From contig NZ_FRFE01000021.1 of the NCBI RefSeq assembly GCF_900143695.1, positions 1 through 64,000 of the forward strand: a DNA stretch of 64,000 nucleotides, given 5' to 3'. The notes below the pieces were generated by a model. That model was not told the DNA's origin. It was given only the letters and a program-made list of their open reading frames with translations, and did not search any database. Numbering within the stretch: position 1 is the stretch's first letter; every line of letters begins with the position of its first letter. This DNA is from Desulfopila aestuarii DSM 18488 (lineage in GTDB: Bacteria > Desulfobacterota > Desulfobulbia > Desulfobulbales > Desulfocapsaceae). The position numbers and the translations under genes are program-made. Of the stretch, positions 52,684 to 62,234 are shown one piece after another.

Positions 52684-54867
52684 TTAAATCAGGCCGAAAT
52701 TGTGCAACCCTTCGATAATGCCGGCGGCGCAATGCCCTTTTGCGAAATAGGTACGGGGTGAACCTTTCAGGTGCTCCAGTTCTTCTGAGTGGTTGCCGAC
52801 AATGAGTCCGCGTGCTCTGCCGCTCAGCATATCGGTGTCATTACCGGAATCTCCGGCTACCATCACATGGCGTGGCAGAAAATCATATTTGTACTGTATA
52901 TAGTTGACCGCTTTCCCCTTGGAAGCTCGATGGGGCAGGATGTCGAGAAACTGCCCGTGGGAATAGATTACCTGGCAACGTAATCGATGTTCATCGAGAG
53001 ATTTCTGTATTTTTTCAAGCCGGTTGTCGATATTTTCCAGATAGTAGCTGATTTTATGGCTGCGTTGTCCTTCCGCCTCCTGAAAGACCAACCAGGGGAA
53101 CTCTGTGAGGCATTCCTTGATTTTCTCCGGCTTCCACTGATTCGAGATATGTTGCTGCCAGCCTTTGTCCATGCGCAAGTCGGGTCCGTAATAGAGTTCT
53201 GTGCCGACAGAGCAGATTAGCACATCCGGAATGGGTATATTGAATTCGGTCATCGCTTCAAGAGTCAGCTCAAGACTGCGACCGGTGGCTACTCCCCAGG
53301 CCATTTCACGTCGATGCTCGTCGAGAAGGTCAAGAAGTTGGGCAAGGCTTTCGTTATCGCCGATGAGGGTGTTGTCGATGTCGGTAATGAGCAGCTTTTT
53401 AATACCGGTCAACCTCTTACCAAACGATGGCCGATCTTGCCGTCTATTGCTTCCCGGTTTTTTCTGCCCATTTTGTCGACAATCCGGCAGCGAGCGGCAG
53501 TAGTGACTGACAGTTCTTTGGCAATGAGCGTTCCAACTGTAATGGCTGCGGACCCCGTTGATACCGTTGTTGGAAAATGTATCCCATAGCTCCGGATCAA
53601 TGAGAATTTTGCGGATCGCCTCTGCTATTGCTTCTGTGGATCGTGCATCAACCAGGATGCCATTTGCACAGTTGCGGACGATATCCACCGGCCCTCCGTC
53701 ATTGGTAGCGACAATCGGCAGACCGCAGGCGGATGCCTCGATCAGGGTCAGGCCAAACGGCTCCACCAGAGCAGGATTGACAAAGACCCCATGGCTCTGT
53801 GCGCACATTCGGTAGAGTGCCGGCACTTCTGTTGAAAAGTCATGCTTTTTGGGGATCGCCAGTTTGCCGTAGAGATCATGGCGATCCATCTGCAGCAGCA
53901 TATCGGTCAATACCCCTTTTTCATTTTCCTCCATACCGTTGATATCCTGGCGTATACCTGCAAAAATTGCCAGGTTGGCCAGGGCCTGCAGTTCTTTGTT
54001 GGTGCCGTACGCCTCAATGAGGCCGGTAATGTTTTTTCGGTGATCAGAACGGCAGAGCGCAAGGATAAAGGGCTTTTCCGGATGGGTCCAGAAACGGTAC
54101 AGTTCATTTTTTAACGTGAGCTTGACCTGCTTACTCTCTTCGGTCAGGAGATCGGCGTCGAACTGGGAATCATAATAGGGGTAGAAGGTGTCCAGGTCGA
54201 TTCCAGGCGGGATGACGGCGTATTCAGCCTTTGGGCCATTTTCATAAAGACCATACTGTTTGTCGATTTCCTGCTGAGTGGAGGTGATGATCATATCCGC
54301 TTTGGCAATGATTCTCTCTTCCATGTCAATGCGGGTGTCGATCTTATATTGGCGGTTGATTTCGCTTTTTTTCATGCCGTCGCCAACCAGTTTCGCCAGT
54401 TTGTTGCGGCCCATGGAATGGCCGGTGAAAAAGAAGGGCGCGTCGAATGCTGCTGCCAGCTGCATGGCCACGTAACCTGCATCGGCATAGTGGCCGTGGA
54501 AAACGTCGGGTACCTGCTCCTCGGAGGTGATGAATTTGATCGATTTATCGATAAATTCTTCCATATGTGGCCAGAGCAGCTCTTTGCGCTGGTATTTTCT
54601 TCCGCCGCACTGGATGCGGACGATGCGTGCGTTGTCAGATATTTCCTCTATCTGTACGCCGTAATCATCAGAAACACGCTTGTCGACGATAAGCCGGGTG
54701 ACAAGATCCACCTGGCCGATGTCTTCATGGCGAGCGAGCGCCTTGGCAAGTTCTACAACGTATTTCGTCTGGCCGCCGGTGTCGGCGTCACGGCCAAGTT
54801 CAAGGGAAGTGCTGCGAATTAATCCATGGATACTGATTAGCTGTATGTACAGTCCGTCCTTTCTCAT
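52684..54867 (-). CDS. Sucrose-phosphate synthase with HAD phosphatase domain
   Basis: A 727-residue two-domain protein. GT4 domain at about 1-475: LISIHGLIRSTSLELGRDAD, TGGQTKYVVELAKALA, HGHYADAGYVAMQLA and EPFGLTLIEASACGLPIVAT. HAD domain at about 490-727: LLITDIDNTLIGDNESLAQL (DxD nucleophile), CSVGTELYYG and VMVAGDSGNDTDMLSG, as in sucrose-phosphate phosphatase. The Asp residues of both HAD motifs are intact, so the protein may make sucrose-6-phosphate and dephosphorylate it. Sucrose in such bacteria serves as a compatible solute. Convergent with sucrose synthase. Confidence 0.9.
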   Translation of the reverse strand: MRKDGLYIQLISIHGLIRSTSLELGRDADTGGQTKYVVELAKALARHEDIGQVDLVTRLIVDKRVSDDYGVQIEEISDNARIVRIQCGGRKYQRKELLWPHMEEFIDKSIKFITSEEQVPDVFHGHYADAGYVAMQLAAAFDAPFFFTGHSMGRNKLAKLVGDGMKKSEINRQYKIDTRIDMEERIIAKADMIITSTQQEIDKQYGLYENGPKAEYAVIPPGIDLDTFYPYYDSQFDADLLTEESKQVKLTLKNELYRFWTHPEKPFILALCRSDHRKNITGLIEAYGTNKELQALANLAIFAGIRQDINGMEENEKGVLTDMLLQMDRHDLYGKLAIPKKHDFSTEVPALYRMCAQSHGVFVNPALVEPFGLTLIEASACGLPIVATNDGGPVDIVRNCANGILVDARSTEAIAEAIRKILIDPELWDTFSNNGINGVRSHYSWNAHCQRTVSHYCRSLPDCRQNGQKKPGSNRRQDRPSFGKRLTGIKKLLITDIDNTLIGDNESLAQLLDLLDEHRREMAWGVATGRSLELTLEAMTEFNIPIPDVLICSVGTELYYGPDLRMDKGWQQHISNQWKPEKIKECLTEFPWLVFQEAEGQRSHKISYYLENIDNRLEKIQKSLDEHRLRCQVIYSHGQFLDILPHRASKGKAVNYIQYKYDFLPRHVMVAGDSGNDTDMLSGRARGLIVGNHSEELEHLKGSPRTYFAKGHCAAGIIEGLHNFGLI

Positions 54868-55525
54868 TGGTATTATTTCGAATTGTTATGCGCTATGTCG
54901 AGGTGACAGGCGCGGATAAAGTCAGGTTATTATGGCATGAATGCGTCAGGATTGCAAGGAGAGGGGACGTTGTTGAGCTCATGCGGAGGGGCTGATTTCA
55001 TAGTGTCCTATGATCTTGCCAACATACGAAGCAAGACCGAGGTTCATTCACAAAAAACAGAATGGCGATATCGTCAATTGAGGATAACAGGTTGCGGCTC
55101 AGGGAACATATTCAAGTGAGGCATCTATTAATTCGGGAAAACAAGCTGAAAGCTTTGTTAAACCAATAAAGATAAGTGCATTGATCGAGGGGTATCCCGG
55201 ACAATCCTGCTAACCAATAAAAGCATTAGCAGGATATGCTCTGTATCAAATAGATAAAACGATCTTACCGGCCAATATGATTGAAGACCTGTGTTGAAGA
55301 TAAATGGTTGCTTTTTCTTCACGGTTTGAGCAAAATCTGAAGGATAAGGGTGAACGGAAGAGTGATGAATGAGCTTGTTTGCATAGCCCTTCTTCTTTAC
55401 TGCCGAGCGGTTACCATCATTGATGGTCATATCTGAGCACTTCTGTTGCATCAATGTGCTCGGCTTTTGGATCTATTGAGAACGACAACCGGAGCAGTTG
55501 ACGTATTCTGAATCGAGCCACTGTT
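54868..55525. other. Intergenic region with one perfect hairpin
   Basis: No convincing gene is seen; small frames on both strands lack ribosome binding sites and family likeness. ATCCTGCTAA (55204-55213) and TTAGCAGGAT (55226-55235) form a perfect 10-bp stem with a 12-base loop and no T tract. The region presumably contains the divergent promoters of the sucrose-phosphate synthase gene and the ExeA-like gene. Confidence 0.45.
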
Positions 55526-57346
55526 ATGTATCTGGATTATTTCGGTTTCACATGTGACCCTTTTTCTATCAGTCCGGATCCGCACTTTGTATTTTTAAGT
55601 TCGCGGCACCGTGAGGCGTTGGCCCATCTTCTGTATGGAACCCAGAGTGCCGGTGGGTTTGTGCTGCTCACCGGTGAGGTCGGAACCGGGAAGACGACTA
55701 TCTGTCGTTGCCTGCTTGAACAGCTACCGGAAAATACGGAAGTTGTCCTGTTGTGGAATCCCCGATTGTCAGTGGTCGAATTGCTGGCATCAATCTGTGA
55801 CGAACTGCATATCTCCTATCCGCCAGGAACGTTGAGCATTAAAGTTTTTATCGATGGGATCAATGGCTTTTTGCTCGAAGCCCATAGCCGAGGGCATCGC
55901 ACCATAATTGTTATCGATGAAGCACAAAATCTGCATCGAGACGTGTTGGAGCAGATCCGGTTGCTAACCAATCTGGAAACAAATACGCACAAACTGTTGC
56001 AGATCATACTTCTGGGACAACCTGAACTACAAGAGATGCTGAGCCGTCCTGAACTGCGCCAACTAGCCCAGCGTATTACTGCCCGCTACCATCTTCTTCC
56101 CCTTTCTCCCAAAGATGTAGAAGGATATATGGCCCATCGTCTTGCCGTAGCAGGAGGGAGGTTGCCGGTTTTTCCACCGTCGACCATTCCCCTGATATAT
56201 ACATTGAGTGGTGGGGTGCCGCGGGTTATTAACATCATCTGCAGCAGAGCTCTTCTCGGTGCATACGCTCAGGGAGATGATAGTGTCAGTCCCGAAATGT
56301 TGAGAACGGCGGCCCGTGAAGTGTTCGGAGCCACTCCTGGTCGACGAGTTGCAAAAAGAGGGGTGATGATTGGCGCAAGCCTGCTCTCTCTGACACTCTT
56401 AGGGACGTGGATTTTGCTTGGTACGAATTTTGTCTCATCCATAGATTTGCCCGCTCCTGCGACCAGGGAGATGATTTCTGAAGTAACTCCTGCCCCAGCG
56501 GTGGCAACTGTAACGGCAACGGTTGAAAAAATTACAGAACAAAAACAGCGAGTAGAATCGTCCATGGAGCCGGATGCGTTGATCACGGTGTCAGCAGGTG
56601 AGGGAAGACCGTTGCCTGAGAAACCAGTAGAGACAGAGTTATCACCTAAGGTAGAAGCACCCACTGAGGCGATTGCGGTTGAACCAGATCCAGCGATAGA
56701 ACCTGAAGACCCGTTTGAGTGGATAAGAACACTTTTTGATGAATCGGGTGACGAGACAGAATATCATACTCTTTTTCAGAGCTGGGGGGTTCAGTATCGT
56801 TCAGTTGAGGGCATAAGTCCTGAAAGATTCGCTCGACAAAACAATTTTGGACTGGTGAAGCAAAAAGGAAGTTTTGGTTATCTGCGGAGGTTGAACCGGC
56901 CAGCGCTTTTGAGATTGACCGACTTGACTGGAAAAGAGTTTTCCGCAACGCTTACAGCGATTAAGGGTGAACGTGTCGTTTTGCAGAGCGGCACCGTTCT
57001 CCGAGAAGTGACTGTTAGTGCATTGGTGCAGCAATGGCTTGGTGATTTCACCATGCTATGGCAACCGCCACCAGGGTATCGACGAGTGATCATACCAGGA
57101 GACCGTGGTGAGGCTGTTCGTTGGCTTGCCCGACAGTTTGAAATCCTGAATGGACGGGAAGCGGAGGCACACAAAAAATACGTCTATGACGATAGTCTTC
57201 AGGCCGATGTCAGGGCATTCCAGGCCTCTGAAGGACTCCCTGTCGACGGTCTTGCCGGACCGCTGACGCTCATCCGGCTCAATTCACGGATAAACAGTGG
57301 TCAGCCGCAGCTTGAAAGGATAGATCTTGCCCTGGAAGAAAGATAG
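55526..57346 (+). CDS. Second ExeA/GspA-type ATPase with peptidoglycan-binding domain
   Basis: A 606-residue paralogue of the gspA product at 35292. AAA domain (1-270): MYLDYFGFTCDPFSISPDPH, Walker A LTGEVGTGKTTICRCL near 49-64, Walker B TIIVIDEAQNLHRDVLEQIR. A transmembrane helix lies near 279-300 (GVMIGASLLSLTLLGTWILL), a Glu/Pro/Thr-rich linker to about 410, a C39-like or unknown module (LFQSWGVQYRSVEGISPERF), and a C-terminal PG_binding_1 domain near 550-600 (LQADVRAFQASEGLPVDGLA, GPLTLIRLN). This is the complete ExeA layout and could serve the T2SS 6 kb upstream or another envelope machine. Confidence 0.88.
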   Translation: MYLDYFGFTCDPFSISPDPHFVFLSSRHREALAHLLYGTQSAGGFVLLTGEVGTGKTTICRCLLEQLPENTEVVLLWNPRLSVVELLASICDELHISYPPGTLSIKVFIDGINGFLLEAHSRGHRTIIVIDEAQNLHRDVLEQIRLLTNLETNTHKLLQIILLGQPELQEMLSRPELRQLAQRITARYHLLPLSPKDVEGYMAHRLAVAGGRLPVFPPSTIPLIYTLSGGVPRVINIICSRALLGAYAQGDDSVSPEMLRTAAREVFGATPGRRVAKRGVMIGASLLSLTLLGTWILLGTNFVSSIDLPAPATREMISEVTPAPAVATVTATVEKITEQKQRVESSMEPDALITVSAGEGRPLPEKPVETELSPKVEAPTEAIAVEPDPAIEPEDPFEWIRTLFDESGDETEYHTLFQSWGVQYRSVEGISPERFARQNNFGLVKQKGSFGYLRRLNRPALLRLTDLTGKEFSATLTAIKGERVVLQSGTVLREVTVSALVQQWLGDFTMLWQPPPGYRRVIIPGDRGEAVRWLARQFEILNGREAEAHKKYVYDDSLQADVRAFQASEGLPVDGLAGPLTLIRLNSRINSGQPQLERIDLALEER

Positions 57347-57408
57347 AGCGAGCTCTCCTCTTTCCCTTCTCCCCACCTTTGAATATTATTCTCATTAAAT
57401 ACAAAAAA

Positions 57409-58299
57409 TTAACCCGATGTTGTTTTGGCGATGAAGTTCAGAAATATCTGGTAGTGGTGGGGGAGGGTGCGTTTGGTGGCGGTGGCAATATAGAGCATTC
57501 TGCCCATGGTCAGGCCGTGGATTTTCACTTCTCGGACACTCCCTGCAGCCAGTTCGTCCTGAACTGCATAGCGAGAGAGGATGGAGACACCGAGATCGGC
57601 TTTGACTGCCTCTTTTACCGCTGTGCTCGAGCCGAGGACGGCAACGATATTGAGTTCATCGACACCGATCTTTTTCTGGGCCAGAAATGTCTCGATGTTT
57701 TTTCTGGTGCCCGAGCCGCTTTCGCGAAAGATAAAGGGCAGCTCCGTTAAATTCTCAGGAGTGATTTTTGGGGGAAGAGGATTATCGCCTGCGCAGACCA
57801 GAATCAGCTCATCCTCCACAAAAGGCTCATATTTCACCTTTCGGGCAACGGTCTTGGCACCGACAAAAGCGATCAGTAACTCATTGGCCAAAAGGGAGTC
57901 GATGATTCGGGCTGAATCCTCGATGCGTATTTCAAACGAGATACCAGGATATCTGCTTTTAAATGACGAGGCAATGGACGGCAGGATATACGCACCGGGA
58001 ATGGTAGACGCACCGATGATCAGCTCACCTGACACCGACTGACCAACCATGGCCAGGTCGTCTTCAAGTTTCTGCAGATCTTCGAGAATGGCGAGGGTGC
58101 GGGGATATAGAACTTCAGCTTCCTTGGTGGGCATGATGGTACGGCCCAACCGGTCGAAAAGACGGCAATTGAGCCGGAGTTCCAGGTTTCTGATATGTTC
58201 GCTGATGGTCGGCTGGCTGGTATGCAGTATTTCCGCCGCCTTGGTAAAGCTGCGACTTCTGTAGACGGCAGCGAATATGCGCAGGTGTCGAGTTTCGAT
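57409..58299 (-). CDS. LysR regulator, selenium-metabolism/CysB-like type, apparent ATC start
   Basis: A LysR regulator of about 296 residues. Helix-turn-helix near 15-40 (SFTKAAEILHTSQPTISEHI), substrate domain from about 90 (GELIIGASTIPGAYILPSIA, FIFRESGSGTRKNIETFLAQ, VKADLGVSILSRYAVQDELA), like the selenium-associated LysR group I know from anaerobes. The wing-helix region begins IETRHLRIFAAV with no in-frame ATG, GTG or TTG before it and a TGA six codons upstream; GGGAGG sits 7 bases before the ATC at 58299, so ATC is the apparent start. An ATG at 58149 would delete the whole DNA-binding domain. Last in the sulfur amino acid gene group. Confidence 0.8.
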   Translation of the reverse strand: METRHLRIFAAVYRSRSFTKAAEILHTSQPTISEHIRNLELRLNCRLFDRLGRTIMPTKEAEVLYPRTLAILEDLQKLEDDLAMVGQSVSGELIIGASTIPGAYILPSIASSFKSRYPGISFEIRIEDSARIIDSLLANELLIAFVGAKTVARKVKYEPFVEDELILVCAGDNPLPPKITPENLTELPFIFRESGSGTRKNIETFLAQKKIGVDELNIVAVLGSSTAVKEAVKADLGVSILSRYAVQDELAAGSVREVKIHGLTMGRMLYIATATKRTLPHHYQIFLNFIAKTTSG

Positions 58300-58418
58300 G
58301 GCTCGGCCCTCCCTTCAAAATTTGCAGTAGTGGAAGAATGGTTCGAGCCAACGATACTACGATCTTTTTGAGATTGCTATTGAAAGTGGTTGGGGCGAGC
58401 CACTTCTGGTTTTGCTCC

Positions 58419-59339
58419 TCAGTCTTCTGCCAGTAGCGGGGTGCTGAGATAGCGCTCTCCGGTATCCGGCAGAATGACTACCACGGTTTTGCCGCTGTTT
58501 TCAGGTTTTCTGGAAATTTCCCGCGCAACATGGGCCGCGGCCCCGCAGGAGATACCGCAGAGGATACCTTCTGTTTTCGCCAGTTCCCGGGCAGTAGCAA
58601 ACGCGGCATCGTTACTGACAGTTGCGACCTCGTCGATAATCTCCCGATTGAGGATCTCCGGCACGAATCCTGCGCCGATCCCCTGGATCTTGTGCGGTCC
58701 CGGTTTCCCACCCGACAGTACGGGTGAATCTTCGGGCTCAACGGCGACAACGTGCATGGCCGGGTTGTATTTTTTCAACACCTCGGAGCAACCGGTAATA
58801 GTGCCGCCGGTACCGACACCTGCAACAAAAATATCAACCTTACCATCAGCATCACGCCAGATCTCCTCGGCAGTGGTCCGGCGATGGATTTCAGGGTTGG
58901 CCGGATTGGCAAATTGATTGGGCATAAAGGCATTCGGCGTTGTGGCGAGGAGCTCTTGTGCCGCTGCGATTGCCCCGTTCATTCCTTTTGCTGCCGGAGT
59001 CAAAACCAGCCCGGCGCCAAGATGCTTGAGCAGTTTTCGCCGCTCGATGCTCATCGACTCCGGCATGGTGAGGATAAGCTTGATGTTCTTGGCTGCACAG
59101 ACAAAGGCCAACCCAAGGCCGGTGTTACCACTGGTCGGTTCGATTACCGTGGTGCCGGCGGTGATTGAGCCGTCCCGCTCAGCCGCTTCAATCATCGAGA
59201 CGGCAATACGACACTTGACGCTACCCAGAGGATTGCGTGATTCTTGTTTGCCGAGGATGGTGGCAGCACAGCCCACACCGAAATTGTTTAGGCTCAAGAG
59301 CGGGGTATTGCCAATGGTCTCTGTCAAATTGCGGGGCAT
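58419..59339 (-). CDS. cysK: Cysteine synthase (O-acetylserine sulfhydrylase)
   Basis: A 306-residue fold-type II PLP enzyme. PLP Lys in NPLGSVKCRIAVSMIEAAER at residue 42, the substrate loop TSGNTGLGLAFV near 69, the phosphate loop GVGTGGTITG near 176, and EPEDSPVLSGGKPGPHKIQG near 205. It makes cysteine from O-acetylserine and sulfide. AAGGAGC precedes the ATG. It lies 34 bases downstream of the serine acetyltransferase gene that supplies its substrate. Confidence 0.94.
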   Translation of the reverse strand: MPRNLTETIGNTPLLSLNNFGVGCAATILGKQESRNPLGSVKCRIAVSMIEAAERDGSITAGTTVIEPTSGNTGLGLAFVCAAKNIKLILTMPESMSIERRKLLKHLGAGLVLTPAAKGMNGAIAAAQELLATTPNAFMPNQFANPANPEIHRRTTAEEIWRDADGKVDIFVAGVGTGGTITGCSEVLKKYNPAMHVVAVEPEDSPVLSGGKPGPHKIQGIGAGFVPEILNREIIDEVATVSNDAAFATARELAKTEGILCGISCGAAAHVAREISRKPENSGKTVVVILPDTGERYLSTPLLAED

Positions 59340-59373
59340 AATCAGCTCCTTGATAGTATCTTAGGAAGAATCC

Positions 59374-60351
59374 TTAAAATGAGTGCGAATAGATCAGTTC
59401 AGGACGCTTTAGCAGCACCTTGGTGCCGGCTTCGACGCTTTCTGTCAGCCAGATGTTGCCGCCGATAACGGAACCGGCACCGATGACCGTGTCGCCGCCA
59501 AGAATGGTGGTGTTGGAATAGATGATCACATCATCCTCAATGGTCGGGTGGCGTTTTTTATTGCGCAACCGCTCACCGGCATCACGGGGCAGGGACAGGG
59601 CCCCTAGAGTGACACCCTGGTAGATTCGCACGTTTTTGCCGATGATCGCTGTTTCGCCAATGACCACACCGGTGCCGTGATCGATGAACAGCCCTGGTCC
59701 AATGGTGGCGCCCGGATGAATATCGATACCGGTGAGGCTGTGAGCATACTCGGTCATGATTCGTGGGATGATCGGCACCTGCAGGGTGTAAAGCACATGA
59801 GCGACCCTGAATACCGAGGTGGCAAGCAGGCCGGGATAGCTGAATATCACTTCATCCGGGTTATCTGTTGCCGGGTCACCATCAAGAGTTGAGCGGATAT
59901 CGCTGGCCAGGATCGCGGCGACTTGAGGCAGCTCCTCGATAAATGCCAGCGCAATCTGATGTCCTTGTTCCTCACAGGCGGTGCAGGGCTGACCGTGGCG
60001 ACGGCAGTCGTGGCGAATGGCCATGGTGACCTGCTCGGAGAGCTTTTCGTAGAGGTCCGTGGTCTCTTTGCCGATGTAATACTCCAGGTTTGAAGCGTGG
60101 AGTTTGGTCTTGGTGAAGTAGCCGGGAAAAAGGATGCGACGTGCCTGGTTAACGATATCGATTATCTGGGCGTGCGATGGTATCGATACCGGGCTGATAT
60201 GCTCATAACATTCCTTAGCCTGCCAGGAGCTGAGCAACTTCTTAACCACAGCCGGAACCTTGTCATGCTTGCAACCTGTGGAGTGCTGGATATGCTCACA
60301 GATGGCGGAGAGGGAATCTGTTACCGGGCCTATTCGTGTTTGTATTGCCAT
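59374..60351 (-). CDS. cysE: Serine O-acetyltransferase (EpsC type)
   Basis: A 325-residue protein. An N-terminal helical region of about 180 residues (longer than E. coli CysE) precedes left-handed beta-helix hexapeptide repeats from about 205: GIDIHPGATIGPGLFIDHGT, GVVIGETAIIGKNVRIYQGV, TLGALSLPRDAGERL and HPTIEDDVIIYSNTTILGGD. The catalytic His in DHGTG is present. It acetylates serine with acetyl-CoA. The usual short C-terminal CysK-binding tail with terminal Ile is replaced by ELIYSHSF, so complex formation with CysK is uncertain. No Shine-Dalgarno is evident at the ATG. Confidence 0.9.
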   Translation of the reverse strand: MAIQTRIGPVTDSLSAICEHIQHSTGCKHDKVPAVVKKLLSSWQAKECYEHISPVSIPSHAQIIDIVNQARRILFPGYFTKTKLHASNLEYYIGKETTDLYEKLSEQVTMAIRHDCRRHGQPCTACEEQGHQIALAFIEELPQVAAILASDIRSTLDGDPATDNPDEVIFSYPGLLATSVFRVAHVLYTLQVPIIPRIMTEYAHSLTGIDIHPGATIGPGLFIDHGTGVVIGETAIIGKNVRIYQGVTLGALSLPRDAGERLRNKKRHPTIEDDVIIYSNTTILGGDTVIGAGSVIGGNIWLTESVEAGTKVLLKRPELIYSHSF

Positions 60352-60419
60352 GGGAGTGATGGGTAGTTTGGTTCAAGAAAAAAAGTAAACATCGATGAAA
60401 GTGGAGAGAATGAGAAAAC

Positions 60420-61046
60420 TCAACCTTTCTTTTCGATGACAAAGATTCCGTACGTCGCCCTGAGGTTCGGTAGAAAGTCCACAACACTTCCAGAACTATT
60501 GGCACTGTTGGTGTTGATGGCAATCTCTTTCACGATGGTATAGCCGACATCGCGGGCGAACTTTTGGAAATCAGATAAGGTTATAACCCTGATGTTGGGG
60601 GTGTCGTACCACGAGTAAGGCAGCTGGTCATTTTTCGGGGCGTGCCCAGAAAACATCAGCTGCAGTCTGATGGTATAGTGGCTGAAGTTGGGAAAGGAAA
60701 CGATGACACGCCGGCCGATCCTCGACAATGAATAGAGCAGTTGGGCGGGCTCGTAGATCTGCTGGAGTGTCTGGCTGAGAATGACATAATCAAAACTCTT
60801 GTCTGGATAATCGGCAACCTCTTCACTTAGATCTCCCTGCAATACGCTTAAACCACGACCAATACAGTAAGCGGCTTTCTCTTTGTCAAGCTCGATGCCG
60901 GTACCGACAATCTGTTTGTTGGCGGTGAGCCAGGCGAGCAGATCCCCTTTGCCACATCCGAGGTCAAGCACCCGGCTGCCAGGTTCGATCCAGTCGGCGA
61001 TGACCTGCAGGTCAAACCGTATCGTTTCAGTTACGGGGGACACCAT
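60420..61046 (-). CDS. metW: MetW methyltransferase-like protein
   Basis: A 208-residue MetW protein: RFDLQVIADWIEPGSRVLDL, the SAM-type motif GCGKGDLLAWL near 36-46, VLQGDLSEEVADYPDKSFDY near 72-91, SQTLQQIYEPAQLL near 96, and FPNFSHYTIRLQLMFSGHAP near 122. MetW accompanies MetX and aids homoserine acetylation or feedback control, in a manner not fully defined. Its start overlaps the metX end by 20 bases, so translation is coupled. Confidence 0.93.
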   Translation of the reverse strand: MVSPVTETIRFDLQVIADWIEPGSRVLDLGCGKGDLLAWLTANKQIVGTGIELDKEKAAYCIGRGLSVLQGDLSEEVADYPDKSFDYVILSQTLQQIYEPAQLLYSLSRIGRRVIVSFPNFSHYTIRLQLMFSGHAPKNDQLPYSWYDTPNIRVITLSDFQKFARDVGYTIVKEIAINTNSANSSGSVVDFLPNLRATYGIFVIEKKG

Positions 61047-62211
61047 GGAGAAAACCTCGTATCAAATTGGTTAGCCGGATATCTTTGATGAGAAAGGCAT
61101 CATGGCCGCAATCGGCCTCGATCTCGCAAAAGCTCATGTCCTGGCCGGTGCGTTTTAAGGCCTGGATAAGTTCCTTGGCCTGGTAGGTTGGGTAGAGCCA
61201 GTCCGAACTGTATGAGATAACGAGAAATTTAAGATGTGCTTTGTGCAGGTCATCGATGCAGGATGGGGTGCTGATTGTATCTTTTAAGTCAAAATAATCG
61301 GCAGCCTTAGTGATGTAGAGGAGTGAGTTGGCGTCAAAACGCTGTACAAACTTGCTGCCCTGGTGGCGCAGGTAGCTTTCCACCTGGAAATCAATGCCGA
61401 AGTCGTAGGAAAAATCATCCTTGTTCTGCAGCTGACGGCCAAACTTACGACGCATTGCCTCGTCAGAAAGGTAGGTGACATGGCCAACCATGCGGGCAAC
61501 AGCTAGACCCATATCCGGTTTTTGACCGGCGTAATAATCGCCATGACGCCAGTTGGGATCAGCCATGATGGCCTGGCGGGCAATCTCGTTAAAAGCTATA
61601 GCCAAGGCCGAATGGCGCATGGTGGTTGCAATGGGGATGGCAGAACGGACCATATGTGGATATCGCACGCACCATTCAAGAACCTGCATGCCACCCACCG
61701 AGCCGCCGATCACGGCATGGAGCCTGGAGATGCCCAGATGGTCGATCAGACACTTCTGGGCTGCGACCATATCACCGATGGTGACCATGGGAAATTCCAT
61801 GCCATATGGTTCCCCGGTTTCCGGGCTGATAGAGCTTGGGCCGGTGGAGCCCATGCAGCTGCCGAGAATATTGGTGCAGATAACAAAGTAAGTATCGGTG
61901 TCGATCCCTTTACCCGGGCCTACCATGAAATCCCACCATCCGGGTTTTTCGGTGGTGGGGTCATCAGTGTAATATCCGGCCACATGGGCATCGCCGGAAA
62001 AGGCGTGGGCGATAAGGATGGCGTTGTCTTTTGCCGGCGACAAGGTGCCGTATGTCTCGTAGGCGATGGTGATTGGGCCGAGCCTGGCCCCACTCTCCAG
62101 CACCAATTCACCTGGCGGTTCAGCAAAAGTGAACTGCTGTTTCTTCACCTTCCCCACCGAATCGTGGGGAAAGGGTGAAGTGGCAGTCTCGATGGATGGT
62201 ATTGCAGACAT
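61027..62211 (-). CDS. metX: Homoserine O-acetyltransferase
   Basis: A 394-residue alpha/beta-hydrolase. Nucleophile Ser in HAVIGGSVGGMQVLEWCVRY near 159-178, the oxyanion region NAILIAHAFSGDAHVAGYYT near 61-80, NILGSCMGSTGPSSISPETG near 113, the Asp in SYSSDWLYPTYQAKEL near 328, and the His in DCGHDAFLIKDIR near 366. It acetylates (or succinylates) homoserine for methionine synthesis. It lies between metY and metW on the same strand. Full length for the family. Confidence 0.94.
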   Translation of the reverse strand: MSAIPSIETATSPFPHDSVGKVKKQQFTFAEPPGELVLESGARLGPITIAYETYGTLSPAKDNAILIAHAFSGDAHVAGYYTDDPTTEKPGWWDFMVGPGKGIDTDTYFVICTNILGSCMGSTGPSSISPETGEPYGMEFPMVTIGDMVAAQKCLIDHLGISRLHAVIGGSVGGMQVLEWCVRYPHMVRSAIPIATTMRHSALAIAFNEIARQAIMADPNWRHGDYYAGQKPDMGLAVARMVGHVTYLSDEAMRRKFGRQLQNKDDFSYDFGIDFQVESYLRHQGSKFVQRFDANSLLYITKAADYFDLKDTISTPSCIDDLHKAHLKFLVISYSSDWLYPTYQAKELIQALKRTGQDMSFCEIEADCGHDAFLIKDIRLTNLIRGFLHGVPRN

Positions 62212-62234
62212 CTCCTGTTTCCTTTGATGTCGGT

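Noticed and set aside
54937-55454. Two small frames in the gap before the second ExeA gene
   Set aside because: No ribosome binding sites, no recognisable motifs and unusual composition; treated as intergenic.
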